Shown here: one piece after another, positions 7,784-14,719 of the stretch | Layout: the number at the start of each line of letters is the position of its first letter | Numbering within the stretch: the stretch's first letter is position 1 | NCBI GenBank assembly: GCA_027046105.1 | Contig: JALTZQ010000051.1 | Coordinates: 1-21,117 of the forward strand | From: Pyrodictiaceae archaeon | Lineage (GTDB): Archaea; Thermoproteota; Thermoprotei_A; Sulfolobales; Pyrodictiaceae | DNA length: 21,117 nucleotides | Direction: 5' to 3' | Notes under the pieces: model-generated | The model's input: only the letters and a program-made list of their open reading frames with translations | Database searches by the model: none | Told to the model about the DNA's origin: nothing | Made by a program: the position numbers and the translations under genes

Positions 7784-8450
7784 CACCCTAATCCAATTCC
7801 TCTCCGCCTAATTGCTGCTTACATATAAGACCGCTTCTCCACAATCTCGTCGAGAAGGCCTAGACGCTTCCTACCAAGCAATTATAATTAGAATACACCA
7901 CCTTGCTCCTTAACTATAGGCTTAAAATGGAAGATTAGAATTAGTATCTAAGGCTTGTAAAGCCCTTATACGTGACTAATGTATAGGACAACTTGACAAA
8001 CGGAATGGTGTCCTATAGAGTTATGGATATAGTGTTGTTAATAGACATTTAGTTCCTAACCTTTCAATCTAATAGTTCTTTTTCGGTTCCTTTAATATCG
8101 TTACCTCGTAGTTTGTAATTTATGTTAACCTTCCTACCTCATTGTCATTAATCTCGTAGTAGACACCACTAAGAGTAGGTTATGGTAAATCTACTATGAT
8201 CATGATGTACTTCTTAGTCATCAAGTTAATACTTGTTTGTTGAAACTTCCCACGTCCGTGAAATCTCAGTTCCTTGATATAGATAGAGTTAGCATAGCCT
8301 TCTACACTCCATTGACATAGATCAGTTAAGAGTAAGTGAAAGTATGTTTTGCAGTCCCAATATTAACGAGAACAAACAGATCCCTGTGACTTGTTTTCCA
8401 AAATAGATTTTAGTTTAGACTCAAAAGTATAGTTAGTATGGTGCACCGTC
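7784..8450. other. 667-bp AT-rich intergenic gap
   Basis: No convincing gene is found on either strand between tRNA-Asn and rubrerythrin; every frame is broken by frequent stops. It is visibly more AT-rich than the flanking genes. It holds one perfect 9-bp inverted repeat (7982-7990/8009-8017), a weaker hairpin at 7950-7967, and an 8-bp direct repeat CTCGTAGT at 8105-8112 and 8153-8160. The last 50 bp should contain the rubrerythrin promoter (A/T-rich TAGATTTTAGTTTAG near 8403-8417). It could be a decayed gene or an unannotated RNA; neither is shown. Confidence 0.5.
7982..8017. repeat. Perfect 9-bp inverted repeat (hairpin)
   Basis: TATAGGACA at 7982-7990 and TGTCCTATA at 8009-8017 are exact reverse complements around an 18-nt loop. 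It could be an RNA hairpin, an operator for a dimeric regulator, or the remnant of a small mobile element. No T-tract follows immediately, so a simple terminator is less likely. Confidence 0.6.
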
Positions 8451-9005
8451 ATGGTTAGACCGATGACACGTGATGCATTAATGTCTGCTTTCGGCGGAGA
8501 GTCTATGGCTCATATGAGATACATTATTTTTGCGGAGATTGCTGAAAAGGAAGGATACAAGAATGTTGCAAGACTATTTAGAGCTATAGCTTTTGCTGAA
8601 CAAGTTCACGCTAGCAATCATTACCGTGTATTATCTGATCTAAAGACCGATGCTAAGGTCGTCGCTGGCGCGCCGTTTGGACCAGGTTCTACCTCTAAGA
8701 ACCTTGAACTAGCAATTATGGGGGAAGAATTCGAGGTCAATGAGATGTATCCTGCTTATATAGAGATCGCGAAACTGCAAGGCGAGAAGAATGCAGAAAG
8801 AAGCTTCTATTGGGCATTAGAAGCCGAGAAAATACATGCAAAATTGTATAGAGAAGCGAAGCAATATGTCGATAAAGGTGAAGACTGGCCACTCGACGGC
8901 TATGTATGGATATGCCCAATATGTGGTCATACTCATGTTGGCCGTGAACCACCTGAGAAGTGCCCAATATGTGGTGCGCCTAAGGATAAGTACGTGAAAT
9001 TCTAA
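8451..9005 (+). CDS. Rubrerythrin (diiron domain plus rubredoxin domain)
   Basis: Rubrerythrin is a peroxide-reducing protein of anaerobes. Electrons pass from a rubredoxin-type iron site to a diiron centre that reduces hydrogen peroxide. The product has 184 residues. The four-helix ferritin-like domain carries ligand candidates Glu17 (GGES), Glu50 and His53 (AEQVH), Glu92/93 and Glu97 (GEEFEVNE), and Glu126/His129 (EKIH). The C-terminal rubredoxin-like domain has CPIC at 155-158 and CPIC at 171-174. GGTG at 8440-8443, 7 nt before ATG 8451, supports the start. It converges with a rubrerythrin-VIT1-like membrane protein, which suggests a small oxidative-stress and iron locus and an anaerobic or microaerobic host. 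Confidence 0.95.
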   Translation: MVRPMTRDALMSAFGGESMAHMRYIIFAEIAEKEGYKNVARLFRAIAFAEQVHASNHYRVLSDLKTDAKVVAGAPFGPGSTSKNLELAIMGEEFEVNEMYPAYIEIAKLQGEKNAERSFYWALEAEKIHAKLYREAKQYVDKGEDWPLDGYVWICPICGHTHVGREPPEKCPICGAPKDKYVKF

Positions 9006-9079
9006 AATTCTAGAGAAGCAAGAGGTGGAACGGAAGATACATGTCGCTATAGAAGCTATAAAACCTTAATTCTTGCTTT

Positions 9080-9967
9080 TTAGCCGAAAATACCCCTTAT
9101 ACCGAAGACTGTTCCAAGCATTTCACCGAAGAAATATGTCGCCATAGCTGTTCCAAGCATTAGGGCTGTACTCTCAAGGAACTCTCTTACGAAGCTCCTT
9201 TCAAATAACACTGATGCGTAGAAGCTAAAGCCTGCAATTAGGGTAATTCCTGCTAGCACCGAGGCGGCAAAGGCTATGATCATTTCATGCATGATGAAGT
9301 ATGGCAATGCTAGTATAATTACAGCTGCAATGTATGCTAATCCTGTAACCATAGCTGAGACTAGTGGTGAGCGGGAAGTCTTTTCCTGCTTTGCCTGTAA
9401 GTATGCTGCTGAAGCCATGGATATTGCAGCTGCAAAGCCTACTACTAATCCCGCTATACCAGCCATAACAGTGTTGCTAGTAACACCAAGAAATCCCGCA
9501 TGTACACCGGTTATTTCAACGATGGCGTCAGCTAAGCCTAGAACGATGAAGCCAAGATACCTCATTACAGCTTCGTTTATCTCCTCCACTAGAAGGCTCT
9601 CATGCTCCATCTCCTCCTTTATTATCTCCTCAAGTATCTTCCTTTCATTACCAGTGAGATTCTCGGCAAATTTGCGATACTTGTTAACGGTCTCCACCTC
9701 ACCCCTCTCTAATAACTTAAGCGTAAAGGTTAGCCCAAACAACATACGGAGGAGAACAACGAATACCACCATGAGTTTGCCTACACTCGCTCCTTTACAG
9801 CTGCCACTGAGTCTGTGCCAAAACTCATAGTGTTTTTTCTCGTGTTCAGCCAGTCTTTGAAGAACACGTGCTCTTTTTTCATTTTTCTCTCTGGTTGCTA
9901 GAATAGAGTATATCATGTAATCGCGGTATTCCTCTCGACAAAACTCTTCGATCTCTCTCTTAGTCAT
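9080..9967 (-). CDS. Ferritin-like/VIT1 (CCC1) fusion membrane protein
   Basis: The 295-residue product has a cytoplasmic N-terminal ferritin-like region (about 1-130) joined to a CCC1/VIT1-type transporter domain. This resembles the MbfA/erythrin-VIT family, which exports iron or manganese. Diiron ligand candidates are E41, E43 and H46 (AEHEKKH) and E118-E123 with H122 (KEEMEHE). A hydrophobic segment at 62-82 lies inside the ferritin-like part. The VIT part begins about 138 (GFIVLGLADAIVEITGVHAG) and has about five membrane helices (138-158, 164-188, 205-222, 224-246, 262-288). ATG 9967 has GGAGG about 11 nt upstream, and a T-rich box CCTTTTTAG lies some 50 bp away. It converges with rubrerythrin 74 bp apart, fitting joint iron and peroxide handling. 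The exact metal is not determinable here. Confidence 0.85.
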   Translation of the reverse strand: MTKREIEEFCREEYRDYMIYSILATREKNEKRARVLQRLAEHEKKHYEFWHRLSGSCKGASVGKLMVVFVVLLRMLFGLTFTLKLLERGEVETVNKYRKFAENLTGNERKILEEIIKEEMEHESLLVEEINEAVMRYLGFIVLGLADAIVEITGVHAGFLGVTSNTVMAGIAGLVVGFAAAISMASAAYLQAKQEKTSRSPLVSAMVTGLAYIAAVIILALPYFIMHEMIIAFAASVLAGITLIAGFSFYASVLFERSFVREFLESTALMLGTAMATYFFGEMLGTVFGIRGIFG

Positions 9968-10059
9968 AATACATCCGCCTCCAGCTATTATCCTAAATCG
10001 CGTTTTGAAGTTTTGTCTAAAAAGGCTCTACTTAGCCTCCAAGCCATATTGCGCCGGGG

Positions 10060-10086
10060 GTTAGCCTAGCTTACCTAAGGGCTAAC
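10060..10086. repeat. Stem-loop, perfect 7-bp stem
   Basis: GTTAGCC (10060-10066) and GGCTAAC (10080-10086) are exact complements around a 13-nt loop whose inner CTT/AAG can extend the stem. It sits in the 226-bp gap between the VIT1-like gene and the anchored protein gene. It could be a small RNA, or a terminator of the minus-strand gene at 10194, whose stop lies about 110 bp away. Confidence 0.55.
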
Positions 10087-10128
10087 TATTAGGGCTAGAG
10101 ACGGGACGTCATGCCCATAGACTAATAG

Positions 10129-10154
10129 TATTGAGACATTGTGAATATTGAGAC
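10129..10154. repeat. Two direct copies of TATTGAGAC
   Basis: TATTGAGAC occurs at 10129-10137 and 10146-10154, 17 bp start to start, about 1.6 helical turns apart. The spacing is compatible with tandem regulator binding, but no promoter obviously depends on it because it lies downstream of the gene at 10194 and about 170 bp upstream of the VIT1-like start. Confidence 0.4.
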
Positions 10155-10193
10155 GATACTTTCACTTCATGCTTGACCACTATTATCAGGCCC

Positions 10194-11039
10194 TCATCGA
10201 CGTGATAAACGCTGCCATCTCCAAATTGGTAGAGTGAGAATGGCCGCTATGAGAGGTGCCACAAGGAATACAAGCAACATGGACTCCTCTTTATCGTTCT
10301 CGTCTGTATTGAATGGAAACATATCTGGATAATTGCTGTAAAGGGCTAATATGGTTATACTAGTTGTTTCAACGTTAGGGTCGCCAACGGGTTTGAAGCT
10401 GTTTGTATAGTGTGTTACTATCCCACCATTAACTGTGGTCATCTTCTCCACTATCCCTGGTATTAGCTTACATATTTCATCTTTTGTTCTAAGAGCTCGT
10501 GCAAGAAAGTAGTAGAGGCTAAGCTTGTACATCTCGTAAAGTCTCGTTTTCACATACACTTTGTCTGCAAATCCTCTTCCATCCCACATGCTGAGTACGT
10601 GGCCTCTATAGCTTATGGCTCTAGTCCTATTTCCCCTACGGAGCATTTCAAGGGCTGCCAGCATTAACAGATCGGCATACATATACCAATCTGGAAGGGG
10701 CTCCCCGCTAGGCACATCAGCTTTAATTACAACAACTTTATCATTGACTTTGACACGGTCTAACACGAAGGTTTTAACGGGACGAGGTGGATAAGGAATA
10801 GGCTCAAGCCAAAATACTTCGAAGCGGCCACCACTTTTATAACCATACTTTTCGAGGAAATTGCTGATAGGTGTTACTAGTTTGGACCCGCAAAGCTGTA
10901 ATGCGTGGTAAGCAACATAGTTGGTATTAGTGTAGCACACATTAGCTTCAATTCTAGGCGACTCCGGGAGGCAGCCCATGCCGGGTACAAGCTCGATATA
11001 GAGGCTTTCGAGGAAAGAGCACATTTCATTCAGTCTCAT
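10194..11039 (-). CDS. Unrecognised protein with C-terminal membrane anchor
   Basis: I do not recognise a family. From ATG 11039 the product has 281 residues; an upstream ATG at 11069 would add ten. I chose 11039 because AAGGGG lies 4 nt before it, while 11069 has no such site. The body is mixed alpha/beta with aromatic-rich stretches (ADLLMLAALEMLRRGNR, YKLSLYYFLARAL) and five cysteines in total. The C-terminus has one hydrophobic helix of about 20 residues (MLLVFLVAPLIAAILTLPIW) followed by a basic RWQRLSRR tail. That pattern suits an extracellular protein anchored by its C-terminus, yet no N-terminal signal peptide is visible. Either the signal is lost or mis-started, or the protein is tail-anchored facing the cytoplasm. 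It stands alone between the iron locus and tRNA genes. Confidence 0.6.
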   Translation of the reverse strand: MRLNEMCSFLESLYIELVPGMGCLPESPRIEANVCYTNTNYVAYHALQLCGSKLVTPISNFLEKYGYKSGGRFEVFWLEPIPYPPRPVKTFVLDRVKVNDKVVVIKADVPSGEPLPDWYMYADLLMLAALEMLRRGNRTRAISYRGHVLSMWDGRGFADKVYVKTRLYEMYKLSLYYFLARALRTKDEICKLIPGIVEKMTTVNGGIVTHYTNSFKPVGDPNVETTSITILALYSNYPDMFPFNTDENDKEESMLLVFLVAPLIAAILTLPIWRWQRLSRR

Positions 11040-11190
11040 AGGGCCCCTTGGTAAGAATGTTTGCCACATACATTTAGCAGTTTAACCGCGAGTAAGACAT
11101 TAATCACCGGCTATACTATTTACCTTGATTAAGTTCTCCTCCATGTTTGGGTAGGAGAGAAATTGGCGGCGGGGGCCCGCGGCATAGGCG

Positions 11191-11267
11191 TGGTAGCGGG
11201 GGGTGGATTTGAACCACCGATCTCGGGGTTATGAGCCCCGCGGGCTACCAGGCTACCCTACCCCGCT
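11191..11267 (-). tRNA. Initiator tRNA-Met (CAU), with encoded CCA
   Basis: The minus strand folds as acceptor AGCGGGG/CCCCGCT, D arm GGGT/GCCC, anticodon stem CGGGG/CCCCG with loop CTCATAA, T arm GGTGG/CCACC around TTCAAAT, discriminator A, then CCA (plus-strand TGG at 11191-11193). The A1:U72 first pair and the run of G:C pairs in the anticodon stem are the known marks of archaeal and eukaryotic initiators, so this is assigned as initiator. There is no intron. Its 5' flank repeats GCGGGGTAG from the tRNA's own start. Confidence 0.93.
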
Positions 11268-11428
11268 ATGCTACCCCGCCACCCAGTGACTTCCCATTAC
11301 ATCAAGAGATTTATGAGGATAACAGTCTTTTGAAGTTTTCGCACCATCAGCATATTCGTTCCTTGGCCTTAGCTATGGTCGCAAGGGTTTTTACCTGGTC
11401 CTAGAAACATGTTTGTGCTTAATGGATT

Positions 11429-11505
11429 GGGCCCGTAGCTCAGCCCGGTAGAGCGCCCGGCTCATAACCGGGTGGTCGGGGGTTCAAATCCCCCCGGGCC
11501 CACCA
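11429..11505 (+). tRNA. tRNA with CAU anticodon (elongator Met or Ile2), with encoded CCA
   Basis: The cloverleaf has acceptor GGGCCCG (11429-11435) pairing with CGGGCCC (11495-11501), D stem GCTC/GAGC, anticodon stem CCCGG/CCGGG (11456-11460/11468-11472) and loop CTCATAA. The T arm is GGGGG/CCCCC around TTCAAAT, the discriminator is A11502 and CCA is at 11503-11505. The G1:C72 pair rules out the initiator. CAU tRNAs in archaea are either elongator Met or Ile2, whose C34 becomes agmatidine, and sequence inspection alone does not separate them here. Its body is almost identical to the tRNA-Trp at 20991. The alkyltransferase gene begins 24 nt after its 3' end. Confidence 0.92.
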
Positions 11506-11528
11506 CTTCTCCTCATGGTGCTGATCCT

Positions 11529-11870
11529 TTGTCCAGCAGTTCACTGAAAGAAATAGTGTATATGCTACTCATGTGCGTACCTATAGGTTTTACTGTTACC
11601 TATGGTGTTCTTGCATCTCTGACTGGCACTTCGCCAAGGGCTATAGGCAGATTTATGGCTATGAACAAGGATCTTGTTATTGTACCTTGCCACCGTGTTG
11701 TGTCTTCACGTGGTCTTGGTGGTTTCACGCTTGGTACTGAGTTTAAACGACGATTATTAGAACTTGAGGGCGCGCTTAATGGGAGGGAGTTGCGTGTAAT
11801 TAGGACTGTCGATGAGTTTTGGTCGTTACTCGAAGAGTTGGGTTCAGAACCTCTTTACGTAGATGTGTAG
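11529..11870 (+). CDS. ogt: Methylated-DNA--protein-cysteine methyltransferase (O6-alkylguanine repair), minimal form
   Basis: This protein repairs O6-alkylguanine by suicide transfer of the alkyl group to its own cysteine. From TTG 11529 it has 113 residues, essentially only the C-terminal helix-turn-helix/active-site domain; the N-terminal ribonuclease-H-like domain common in the family is missing. It shows VTYGVLASLTGTSPRAIGRF (23-42) with the conserved helix-turn-helix arginine, IVPCHRVV (51-58) with active Cys54, and GLGGFTLGTEFKRRLLELEG (62-81). Cys54 separates it from alkyltransferase-like proteins, which have Trp there. GGTG at 11517-11520 supports TTG 11529. Frames extending upstream to 11472 run into the tRNA gene and are rejected. 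It overlaps the next, convergent gene by 27 bp. Confidence 0.88.
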   Translation: MSSSSLKEIVYMLLMCVPIGFTVTYGVLASLTGTSPRAIGRFMAMNKDLVIVPCHRVVSSRGLGGFTLGTEFKRRLLELEGALNGRELRVIRTVDEFWSLLEELGSEPLYVDV

Positions 11871-12359
11871 TTCATGGTGATTGCCTAATGTTATTGTCTT
11901 AGTAGGATTCTCTCTGCTTGCTTTATAGTCTAGTGATATAATAATGTTAGATTTCACGGTATCTAGGATTTTCTGTAGACCCGTTGGCAGTAGATATGCA
12001 TAAGTTATGTCTATCTTTCTTAATGGTGGATGGTTTAGATCAGCATTGACTAGCTCGAGTGCAGGCTCTCTGTTCTTGCTATGTTTTAATAGTTCTGAGT
12101 CTATTTCTAGGCATATTGTATACGCTTTTATCGACCTTGCTAGCACCTTCGCTACGTCTCCTTTTCCACACCCTGCTTCAAGTACCGTGTTTTGTGGGCT
12201 TCTCGTCATTAAGGGTCTTAGTAGTCTGCTTATTATTTCCACGATCTTTCCTATGAGGTCTGGAGGTGTCGGGCTATAGGGTGCTAGTTTATGGAGTTCT
12301 TGTTCTAGTATCTTTATTGCCTGGAATACACGTTCTATATCTAGCTCGAACGATAACAT
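11844..12359 (-). CDS. Small class I SAM-dependent methyltransferase, aKMT4-like
   Basis: The 171-residue protein has a seven-beta-strand methyltransferase core. Motif I is VLEAGCGKGD (59-68), an acidic residue closing strand 2 is Glu85 (CLEID), and NADL follows at 105-108. The order PYSPTPPDLIGKIVEII (27-43), then motif I, then YAYLLPTGLQKIL (120-132), then a C-terminal HHELHIYV parallels the crenarchaeal protein-lysine methyltransferase aKMT4 as I remember it (PxxPTP start, FLLTNVN-like motif, HTVYLYV end). If so, it methylates lysines on chromatin or other proteins. The usual DLGCGDGR motif is altered here, so the substrate may differ. It diverges from the MetF-like gene across only 39 bp and overlaps ogt at its 3' end. 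Confidence 0.65.
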   Translation of the reverse strand: MLSFELDIERVFQAIKILEQELHKLAPYSPTPPDLIGKIVEIISRLLRPLMTRSPQNTVLEAGCGKGDVAKVLARSIKAYTICLEIDSELLKHSKNREPALELVNADLNHPPLRKIDITYAYLLPTGLQKILDTVKSNIIISLDYKASRENPTKTITLGNHHELHIYVKRF

Positions 12360-12398
12360 ACAACTATACCCTTAAGGCTGCCACCATTTGCTGCGCCT

Positions 12399-13160
12399 AT
12401 GTTGCTTAGGCACCATGTGGTGTGGGGATGGCCAGTGGTGTTTAGGGTTATCGCTGAACTAGCTCCATCAAAGCGTCTTAGGAAACTGCTAGAACGGGCC
12501 AACCAAATATCCAGGTATGTTGACGCAATCGATATACCCGATGCCCCACTGGGACTCTTTTATGGCTCAGCTAGCATTATTGCTGTCTTATTACATGATA
12601 GGCTTGGAATACCTGTTATACCGCATATTCGTCTCAATACCTATATGCTTGATGGTGTTATTAACCTTATTGTTGGTCTTGATCTTGCTGGAATAAATGA
12701 GGTTGTTCTCCTACGTGGTGATCCACCAAGACTAGGGCGCGATTCAGAACTTGAGACTACACATGTACTTAGTATTGCAAAGAAATATGTACCCCATCTT
12801 CAATATGGGGGGCTCATCAGCTTACGCTATCCAGTTAATGAAGTGGTCAAAAGACTTAATGAAGGCTTTGATTTTTTCCTTGTTTTGAGGTATAGTGGGA
12901 AAGGGGAGAAGATAGGGAAGATTGTGAAGGAGGCTCGCACTAGGAGAAAGGCACTATATCCCTACCTCATTGTGGCTACTAGTAGGAATGCTGATCTTGT
13001 AGCTAGGAACCTTAGTGGTCAACCGTTCTTCCGGGTAAATGAGCTTACTAAAATTGTTGGGGAGGCTACTGACTTGTTCAATGGTATCATAATTTCCTGT
13101 CCTGGTGACCACGAAGGACTAGTACAAGCCCTACGTTTGGTTAAGAGCATAGTAGGCTAA
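12399..13160 (+). CDS. Methylenetetrahydrofolate reductase-like protein (MetF family)
   Basis: MetF enzymes reduce 5,10-methylene-tetrahydrofolate to the 5-methyl form with FAD, in a TIM barrel. The product has 253 residues, short for the family (about 290). Family-like features are VIAELAPSKR (17-26), where the conserved Glu of MetF sits, a strand-turn VDAIDIPDAPLG (41-52), HIRLN (76-80), and the flavin-binding EVVLLRGDPPR (101-111). The protein probably supplies methyl groups for methionine; the actual pterin in this organism is unknown. The start is uncertain. ATG 12399 has an A/T box (ACTATACCCTTA) about 30 bp upstream, suiting a leaderless message. GTG at 12435 or 12438 after GGGGATGG would be closer to the family N-terminus. 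The stop overlaps gatC by 4 bp. Confidence 0.75.
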   Translation: MLLRHHVVWGWPVVFRVIAELAPSKRLRKLLERANQISRYVDAIDIPDAPLGLFYGSASIIAVLLHDRLGIPVIPHIRLNTYMLDGVINLIVGLDLAGINEVVLLRGDPPRLGRDSELETTHVLSIAKKYVPHLQYGGLISLRYPVNEVVKRLNEGFDFFLVLRYSGKGEKIGKIVKEARTRRKALYPYLIVATSRNADLVARNLSGQPFFRVNELTKIVGEATDLFNGIIISCPGDHEGLVQALRLVKSIVG

Positions 13161-13450
13161 TCCTCGATTGTACGAGGAGCCTTAACAAAACCCTTCTCAA
13201 GCTTTACATTTAGTTCTAATGCTCTTTTGCCCAGACTTTCTTCAGGTTTATCTCTTCTAAGTCTGCCTTTAATGTCTAGTGGGTGATAGAGAGGTGGCAC
13301 ATCATCTACACGGGTTTCAAGTATTTTATCTACGAGGGCCTTTAATTCATTCAATTCCTCGAACAGTTTTGAGGCTTCTTCATCACTGATCTTGACCCGC
13401 GCTAACCATGCAAGATGATCAAGTTTCTTTTTGCCAGCATTCAAACCCAT
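13157..13450 (-). CDS. gatC: Aspartyl/glutamyl-tRNA amidotransferase subunit C (GatC)
   Basis: GatC is the small subunit of GatCAB, which amidates Asp-tRNA(Asn), and in some organisms Glu-tRNA(Gln), to the correct amide forms. From ATG 13450 it has 97 residues, the usual size. It shows LDHLAWLARVKISDEEASKL near the N-terminus (10-29), a helix of E/L repeats, and VPPLYHP (51-57) typical of the family. GAGGGG lies 9 nt before 13450 within the end of the upstream gene; an upstream extension to 13498 would overlap that gene heavily and is not family-like. No gatA or gatB is nearby. It follows the beta-CASP-like gene by 10 bp and is likely cotranscribed with it. Confidence 0.85.
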   Translation of the reverse strand: MGLNAGKKKLDHLAWLARVKISDEEASKLFEELNELKALVDKILETRVDDVPPLYHPLDIKGRLRRDKPEESLGKRALELNVKLEKGFVKAPRTIED

Positions 13451-13460
13451 CCTAAACCCC

Positions 13461-14498
13461 TCACACCACTGGGGGTAAAGCAATTGCTGGAATACCAAGT
13501 TTACGCCTCACTTTGCTAGCAAACTCCTCAGCTACTATTCCCGCCCTTGAAGAGTCAACGATAAGTAGTCGAGGTTTCGATTCCTCCACGTATTCGAAGA
13601 GCTGGCGAAAATCTGCATGATCGCTAAAGGATACTATCCAGTCCCTTTCATTTAACTTTCGATAAGCATCGTCAAGTTCCCACCCGCTAAGTAGAATCCT
13701 CGTCATTTTCCCTTTTTCGGATGCACGGTTTAGGCTCCACTGCGAAATGGGGGCAAAATAGACATACCATCCATATCTTACCGCCTCAAGTGCCTCATTT
13801 GTTTTTTCTAATATGAGACCCGAGACTGGGAGCCCATGTTTGATCATGACTTGTGTTAATTTATAGACCTTGTATGGTGCAATAAATGGGGCATCGATAC
13901 CATGTCTCCTAAGTATTACCATTACTTCTTGTAACTTGCCATGATACGCGTATATGTGTACTGGGCCATGCATTAGTCCGTCTTTCACAATGTCGACGAG
14001 TATATGCTCCACCTCGTTTTGCCATGGCCGTACCCACTCTTCCCTTCCATACGTTGCATCAATTACTAGAACATCGAGATCACTCATTACGGGTGTGCCT
14101 GGCTGCTTAAAGTCACTTGTATAGCCTAGTCGGAATCCATGACTAGTCTCAACATTTACTTGTGCCGAACCTGGTATGTGATTCGACGGTAGCAATGTGA
14201 GTTTGTCACCATCAATATCTATGGTTATATTGTATGGTAACTGTAGGATCTTGTCACGAGGAATTTTATACCCCATGGCCTGGATTAGTTCAAGGGTTAG
14301 TGGGGTACCGGCTATAAATCCAAAAGTTTTTATGCTTTCTTCAAGCTTAGCCACGTGATCAGCATGTATGTGCGTTACTACACGTACAAGTCCACGAGTA
14401 AGATGACCGTCAACGACAATGTTTTCTCCAAGTAGGATAGCTCCGTTTCCGCGTATTGATACTAGGGATAATAGTCTTGCTAATTTGCTAGGCTGCAA
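13461..14498 (-). CDS. Metallo-beta-lactamase/beta-CASP-like nuclease (COG1236-type)
   Basis: The 345-residue protein has the metallo-beta-lactamase fold with beta-CASP-type signatures of the CPSF73/RNase J group, which process RNA or, in some branches, DNA. Metal ligands are THIHADH (42-48, the HxHxDH motif), His107 in SNHIPGSAQ, and Asp129 in YTSDF. CASP-like features are VIDATYG (145-151, motif A Asp147), AYHGK (184-188) and SFSDHADF (290-297, motif C His294). There are no KH domains, so it is not the archaeal aCPSF1. It resembles the shorter exonuclease-like branch often annotated as an mRNA 3'-processing factor. It starts at TTG 14498 with GGGAG about 10 nt upstream. It sits directly ahead of gatC. 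Confidence 0.8.
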   Translation of the reverse strand: MQPSKLARLLSLVSIRGNGAILLGENIVVDGHLTRGLVRVVTHIHADHVAKLEESIKTFGFIAGTPLTLELIQAMGYKIPRDKILQLPYNITIDIDGDKLTLLPSNHIPGSAQVNVETSHGFRLGYTSDFKQPGTPVMSDLDVLVIDATYGREEWVRPWQNEVEHILVDIVKDGLMHGPVHIYAYHGKLQEVMVILRRHGIDAPFIAPYKVYKLTQVMIKHGLPVSGLILEKTNEALEAVRYGWYVYFAPISQWSLNRASEKGKMTRILLSGWELDDAYRKLNERDWIVSFSDHADFRQLFEYVEESKPRLLIVDSSRAGIVAEEFASKVRRKLGIPAIALPPVV

Positions 14499-14663
14499 GG
14501 TCGTACTACTCCCTTACCGCACTAAGCTTTATGGTAAGAATATTTCTCTACTATGCCGCTTAGTAGTCTCTCCAGGTGTACTGCTAGTGTATTATAGCAT
14601 TGCTCAATTATCTTTTGCATGACGGAAAGCGAGGCTGCAACGTGGATGTATCTAGATGTGATT

Positions 14664-14681
14664 GGAGTAATCTTTAACTCC
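14664..14681. promoter_or_regulatory. Palindrome around the TATA-like box of the 336-residue orphan gene
   Basis: GGAGTAA...TAACTCC is a near-perfect inverted repeat enclosing TCTTTAA (14671-14677), about 43-49 bp before ATG 14720. A repressor bound here would block TBP. It may also be chance; function is inferred. Confidence 0.35.
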
Positions 14682-14719
14682 TACCCGACTATACTACACC
14701 CTCGTGGTGCGGTGGGAGT

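Noticed and set aside
8070..8263. Possible decayed minus-strand gene in the 667-bp gap
   Set aside because: One frame gives plausible-looking peptide but contains three stop codons in under 200 nt and matches no family I know. Not enough to call a pseudogene.
11472..11528. Upstream extension of the alkyltransferase reading frame
   Set aside because: It runs through the anticodon and T arms of the CAU tRNA gene. The conserved domain begins after TTG 11529, which has a GGTG site.
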